NCBI GenBank assembly: GCA_000934455.1
Contig: KN890637.1
Location: 23,617-47,779 of the forward strand
Direction: 5' to 3'
Length of the DNA: 24,163 nucleotides
Source: Apostichopus parvimensis
Lineage: Eukaryota; Echinodermata; Holothuroidea; Aspidochirotida; Stichopodidae
The notes beneath the pieces were generated by a model. The model worked only from the letters and a program-made list of their open reading frames with translations, was not told where the DNA came from and ran no database searches. Positions 20,631 to 24,163 of the stretch are shown one piece after another. A program made the translations under genes and the position numbers. Position 1 is the stretch's first letter; the number at the start of each line of letters is the position of its first letter.

Positions 20631-21551
20631 TAGGATAATTGTATTCTAGATTACGTACACTATAACAATTGAAAGAGTTCTAGCGATAATTTTATTTACG
20701 CAAAACTAGAACACGTAATATATAACTACTTCAGCACGGACTTGTGACAATACAGAAAATATTGTTTGGACGTAGAAGTTAGATGGAAATGTAAGTTAAT
20801 CAAGTTAGTGTAAAGATGTTTGAACAACTATATCGACAAGGTGAGATATGAATGTCGCCCGTACCGTACCGCACCAAACATTAACTTTATAATTTAATTA
20901 ATAGTACAAAGGATGGTTGATAACATCTTTCATAATTCCATGCGTCGTATATAGCCTGTCGTGACTTGAAGTTTGGTGGTACTATATACTATACATATAA
21001 AGCATTGTGAGCCAAATGGTTAGAAATATATAAAAATGAAGCAAGAAAAGGAAAACAAAAAAGCTCTGGTTTGTCGTCTTTTCCATACTGTCATAAAAAT
21101 CATTGTTTTTAAGCAGGTCAGTATTGCATGATGTTGTTACTTATTCACATCCATATGCCCACATGCATGAAACTATTACATGCCATAGGGCTTATTTGCA
21201 TAACCATATCCCATGAAAAAAATGCAGGCTATAGGAGGTTAGAATCGTCATGTACATATAATAACAAAAATCGGATCTTTTAATTTGAGATAATATTATG
21301 GAAAAATTCAGCTTCTTACTACTGAATGCAAATATGTCGTTTGCTAAATGAGAATTTAAATCACATATGTATAATCATTACATAATATTATGGATTGTGT
21401 ACATCGGCATTTATTTATAATGTAGTCGACGTTTGTATTGACATTCGCACCAAACCTCTTATCACGTGAAGCAATATGTGGTTCGTTGATTACCTATACG
21501 TTGGTTACCTACGATACACTCGACTCGAGTTAATAATAAACTTCATCACAA

Positions 21552-21559
21552 TGACGTCA
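21552..21559. promoter_or_regulatory. CRE palindrome TGACGTCA, copy 5
   Basis: This is a perfect octamer in the context CAATGACGTCACAC. No adjacent gene is recognised. Confidence 0.4.
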
Positions 21560-21698
21560 CACGGTTACTATACTTCCCTATGTAGTATAGGTGCTATCAC
21601 TATCAAAAGTTGGAAAGACGTAGGCTCTCTCCCATGTTTTTTTATTATTAATACATACACTGATACAGCAATCACGTGCTGGTGGTGGAGCTGCTGGT

Positions 21699-21711
21699 GG
21701 GGGGGGGGGGG
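21699..21711 (+). repeat. Poly-G tract (13 G) after GGT repeats
   Basis: A run of 13 G follows several GGT/GCT triplets and is followed by TTGGTTGG. It is likely quadruplex-forming and prone to sequencing error. Confidence 0.8.
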
Positions 21712-22160
21712 TTGGTTGGCTGCTCCATGTATCTTATCTTATGTATTATATCTTACAATATACCGCGCATATTTTATTCGTTTATATGGTGGCGTTATTG
21801 GTGAATCAAAAAGTTTCATGTTCTCTAACATATCCTTCTTAAGGTCTTCCAACCTTACTCTGTTTTAGTGACCAAATTCACCCTTCAACAATTGTCCAAG
21901 AGATAAACAAGGAATCTTAGCAAAACGCACTTCATCTTCTGTCACAAAATCTAGGTCGGTCGTCATCAAAATAGAGAGAAAAAGGGGTTTCTTTGCCGAA
22001 AGGAAGACTAACATAACGATCCCTTGGGCAAGAGGGTGTATATACTTTCAGGGCGTTATGTCCAAAAACCGCCGAATCGTCTCGTCTGGATAATAATGGA
22101 TGAAACTTGTTTCAAAACATTATATTTACAATGTTGCTACTACCCTGATATGTCTCCCGG

Positions 22161-22168
22161 TGACGTCA
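22161..22168. promoter_or_regulatory. CRE palindrome TGACGTCA, copy 6
   Basis: This is a perfect octamer within the same 15-base word GGTGACGTCACAGAG found at 3069-3083. Confidence 0.45.
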
Positions 22169-22490
22169 CAGAGAGTTGTCATCCTCTTGCAGTTGTAGCC
22201 TACTCGTCAGAGCCTACAGGAATTTAACAGTCACCATGGACCTTGATGTCAAAAGAACGCGTTGCCGTAGGACTTGTCTTGAACTAATCAAGTGGCTACG
22301 TCTTAAGCAACTGTCAGTAGTTTTTTGATCGACCGTGATGGTATCTTTCAGTTCTTTCCGGATTTTTTTTCTTCTTCTGCTTCTTAGGAGCCAACGGGAA
22401 CGCCTGGTCATTGACACTACTATGATTATTAAAATATTTTCGTATGAAACAAATCCATAGAATAATAGTCGTTTGATGTTATCTTTGATT

Positions 22491-22508
22491 AGAGAGAGAG
22501 AGAGAGAG
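22491..22508 (+). repeat. AG dinucleotide microsatellite
   Basis: This is an uninterrupted (AG)9 run. Confidence 0.9.
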
Positions 22509-23080
22509 AAGCTAATAAGGATGGAAGCTGGATAGTTATGTTCCCTGTTTTATTGTAGTCGACTCCCTTCATGTCAACTATACATACTGCAAATCAACGT
22601 ATAATGTAAATATGCCTTTTTGCAAAAAGAAAATGGTTTGCATGTGGATGAAAACTGGGTTATTTTACAGCTGAATCAACAGCGAGTAATCTAGACATCT
22701 TAGCTTTTTCATGCTCCAAATAGGCAGACACTTATATTTGCCTTATTTAGGCCTAATTATTTATATTTATTCCATAATCCGTGTGGAAAAAGTCGATCAA
22801 GAAATAGACCTATTTCTGAACAGTTTGATGATAACGTTTGCACATTTCATTATAAGAAATGGGGTCACTGGGTCGTTGAAATGTTCGTTTAGGCTTGTCA
22901 TACTGTAGAAAAATAACAAAACGTTGAAACAGAACGAGTTATTGTGGTTGTATATAATTTAAGATAATTCATAGCAAATCCTTGTAACTGTTACATTATG
23001 TTACAGGATAGTTGATATATTCCCAGGAATTGTTTTTCAAGTGACGCGTTAAAGTGACGTATACAACAATATCATAAAAC

Positions 23081-23302
23081 ATGAAAGAAAATAATCCGTT
23101 TGAGAAGAGAGAGAAGAAATATATACGTATGTCGAACAAGCTGGTTATGCCTAGCTTGTGTAATCTAAATAGCCCAACATTGTACAAACACGCCAACTTC
23201 AGTATGATTATCCCAAAGTTAACATCAAACGGAGGATTATCAGCCTTGCCGATGGCTCTTAACATGAATGATGAGATTTCACGTAAAGCGAAGATTTATT
23301 GA
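23081..23302 (+). CDS. Weak 73-codon ORF followed at once by AATAAA
   Basis: An ATG with A at position -3 opens 73 codons to TGA at 23300-23302, and AATAAA lies at 23312-23317, only 9 bases beyond. The C-terminal half (PKLTSNGGLSALPMALNMND and onward) is varied and not low-complexity. No signal peptide, membrane segment or domain is evident, and no promoter or splice site was found. An 89-codon minus frame (22996-23265) overlaps it. It could be a terminal exon, a decayed gene fragment or chance. Confidence 0.18.
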   Translation: MKENNPFEKREKKYIRMSNKLVMPSLCNLNSPTLYKHANFSMIIPKLTSNGGLSALPMALNMNDEISRKAKIY

Positions 23303-23319
23303 CTATAAGGCAATAAAAC

Positions 23320-24163
23320 CTATGGACGATGATCGACGAGGTGTAAAAGCGATTCACATTCACATCAAAGAGATTTAGTATATTACTATAATACTAGGTT
23401 TGTTAGTGAATGAGACAGTTTATCAAGGGAATAAGCAATCTAGTCCCATTACCCGGGTAACAAGATTCACATTCAAAACTTCACGATAATGAGTCCACTT
23501 ACCTCGGATATCCTCTGTCAACCTGTCTGAGTGTATCCCTGTTTATCTGTCTGTGTGTCTGCTACTGCTATCTCTCCTCTCCTAATGTATGAAAAAGCAA
23601 AGTAGCAGTCGTAGATATTTATTTTCAATGTAGTTATAGTCATAAAATAAGCATATAAAACTGAAATATTCATTATTCTAACGTTATAAACTTCAGGGTG
23701 ACATAATTATATAAGGTGTGTTTGGTATCCTAAGCTGATACGGTTTCAGACATACATGACCGATGCTAGCATATAAGCATCAACGGGATTCCTCGGTAGG
23801 CTCGAATTGTCAGAAGTGAGAGGATGGGTGGGGCGGGGTAGCTATCTCCATTAAACGAATCACAAAATATGCAGATAGAATATTTCTATATTTCCATACC
23901 ACATTAAGCGTCCACAGAATTCCCCTAAGTCAAATGTGTTGAACCGCATTTACCATTTCCTAAAAGGAGGAAAGGTGGTAGCTGTTTTTATTCCATGCAT
24001 CGCTGTTGTTGACATGACAATCAAATATTAGCTGATAGAGATATAAGAGTTCGTGAGGCAGTGAATTAACAACAATTGTTATGTATCATAATGATAATCG
24101 CGTTTTGTTGTAAAAATCACCAACTTCAAAGAGATTACTGGTACTAAAAATGTTTTGTATGAA
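23320..24163. other. Intergenic sequence, no gene seen
   Basis: There is no supported gene to the window end. A CTGT/TCTG-rich simple stretch lies at about 23525-23585, and three G runs (GGG, GGGG, GGGG) at 23826-23838. Confidence 0.55.
23449..23460. repeat. 12-bp perfect palindrome
   Basis: TTACCCGGGTAA reads the same on both strands. It is a possible dimeric binding site or chance; no gene lies nearby. Confidence 0.65.

Larger units (their letters stand above)
20310..23080. other. Intergenic sequence with simple repeats, no gene seen
   Basis: No gene is supported in 2.8 kb. The 130-codon plus frame at 21476-21868 is held open by GGT-type codons and a 13-G run, and encodes a tryptophan/glycine low-complexity stretch. 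At about 22345-22430 an alternative minus frame reads a lysine-rich PKKQKKKK stretch, opposite a plus-strand pyrimidine tract ending TTCTTAG. Neither strand yields a supported exon. Confidence 0.55.

Noticed and set aside
20817-20845. Short ATG frame followed by a good donor (CAAG/GTGAGA)
   Set aside because: Only eight codons, no promoter, no signal-like sequence and no matching downstream exon.
1045-21336. Six octamer words ATTTGCAT or ATGCAAAT
   Set aside because: Roughly two would be expected by chance at this A+T content, and they show no clustering or gene context, so the excess is not convincing.
21476-21868. Longest ORF in the window, 130 codons, plus strand
   Set aside because: Its middle is a W/G/C low-complexity stretch from GGT repeats and a 13-G run. 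It has no domain, and its start is not supported by a promoter or splice site.
22214-22430. Lysine/arginine-rich minus-strand frames, and a plus-strand pyrimidine-rich acceptor
   Set aside because: The basic residues come from a polypurine tract, and none of the frames after the acceptor shows a domain or a donor.
1-24163. tRNA, rRNA and CRISPR
   Set aside because: I saw no cloverleaf with a GGTTCGA arm, no ribosomal RNA sequence and no regularly spaced identical repeats.

Overview
The window looks like non-bacterial, eukaryotic intergenic or long-intron DNA. It is roughly two-thirds A+T by eye. No reading frame exceeds about 130 codons, and the longest one is a low-complexity artefact. The sequence is full of simple repeats and decayed transposons. 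The frequent TAGGCCTA-like words and the kinds of repeat present suggest a marine deuterostome, possibly an echinoderm such as a sea cucumber. That placement is an impression and was not tested.

Layout. 1-1600: no convincing gene. 1605-2165: a decayed non-LTR (L2/CR1-like) reverse transcriptase on the minus strand, with motif A and the FVDD box still readable. 2170-4930: intergenic, with a G-rich block, an 18-bp minisatellite and a poly-G tract. 4937-5654: frame-shifted, coding-like sequence on the minus strand, read as a pseudogene. 5673-6185: a degenerate tandem array with a unit of about 60 bp. 8247-8735 and 10280-10490: two diverged repeat units (here called A and B) in the order B-A-B, then a distant second A. 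9284-9373: nested inverted repeats.

12705-13325 holds the most gene-like structure. A TATA box and initiator are followed by a short exon encoding a signal-peptide-like start, a canonical GTAAGT donor, a 129-bp intron and an in-phase second exon. A stop codon and an AATAAA follow. Together they predict a 64-residue secreted peptide precursor. 14817-15215 is a complete 383-bp non-autonomous hAT-type DNA transposon with a perfect 8-bp target-site duplication. 18616-18997 holds a possible terminal exon for a cysteine-rich protein. 23081-23317 holds a weak 73-codon ORF that runs into a polyadenylation signal. The rest is non-coding sequence with microsatellites, G-quadruplex-like tracts and short perfect palindromes.

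Scattered features span the whole window. The CRE octamer TGACGTCA occurs six times, far above chance expectation for this base composition. The long G runs lie almost entirely on the plus strand. Nothing here shows genes acting together as a pathway. The candidate genes are independent predictions that need transcript evidence.
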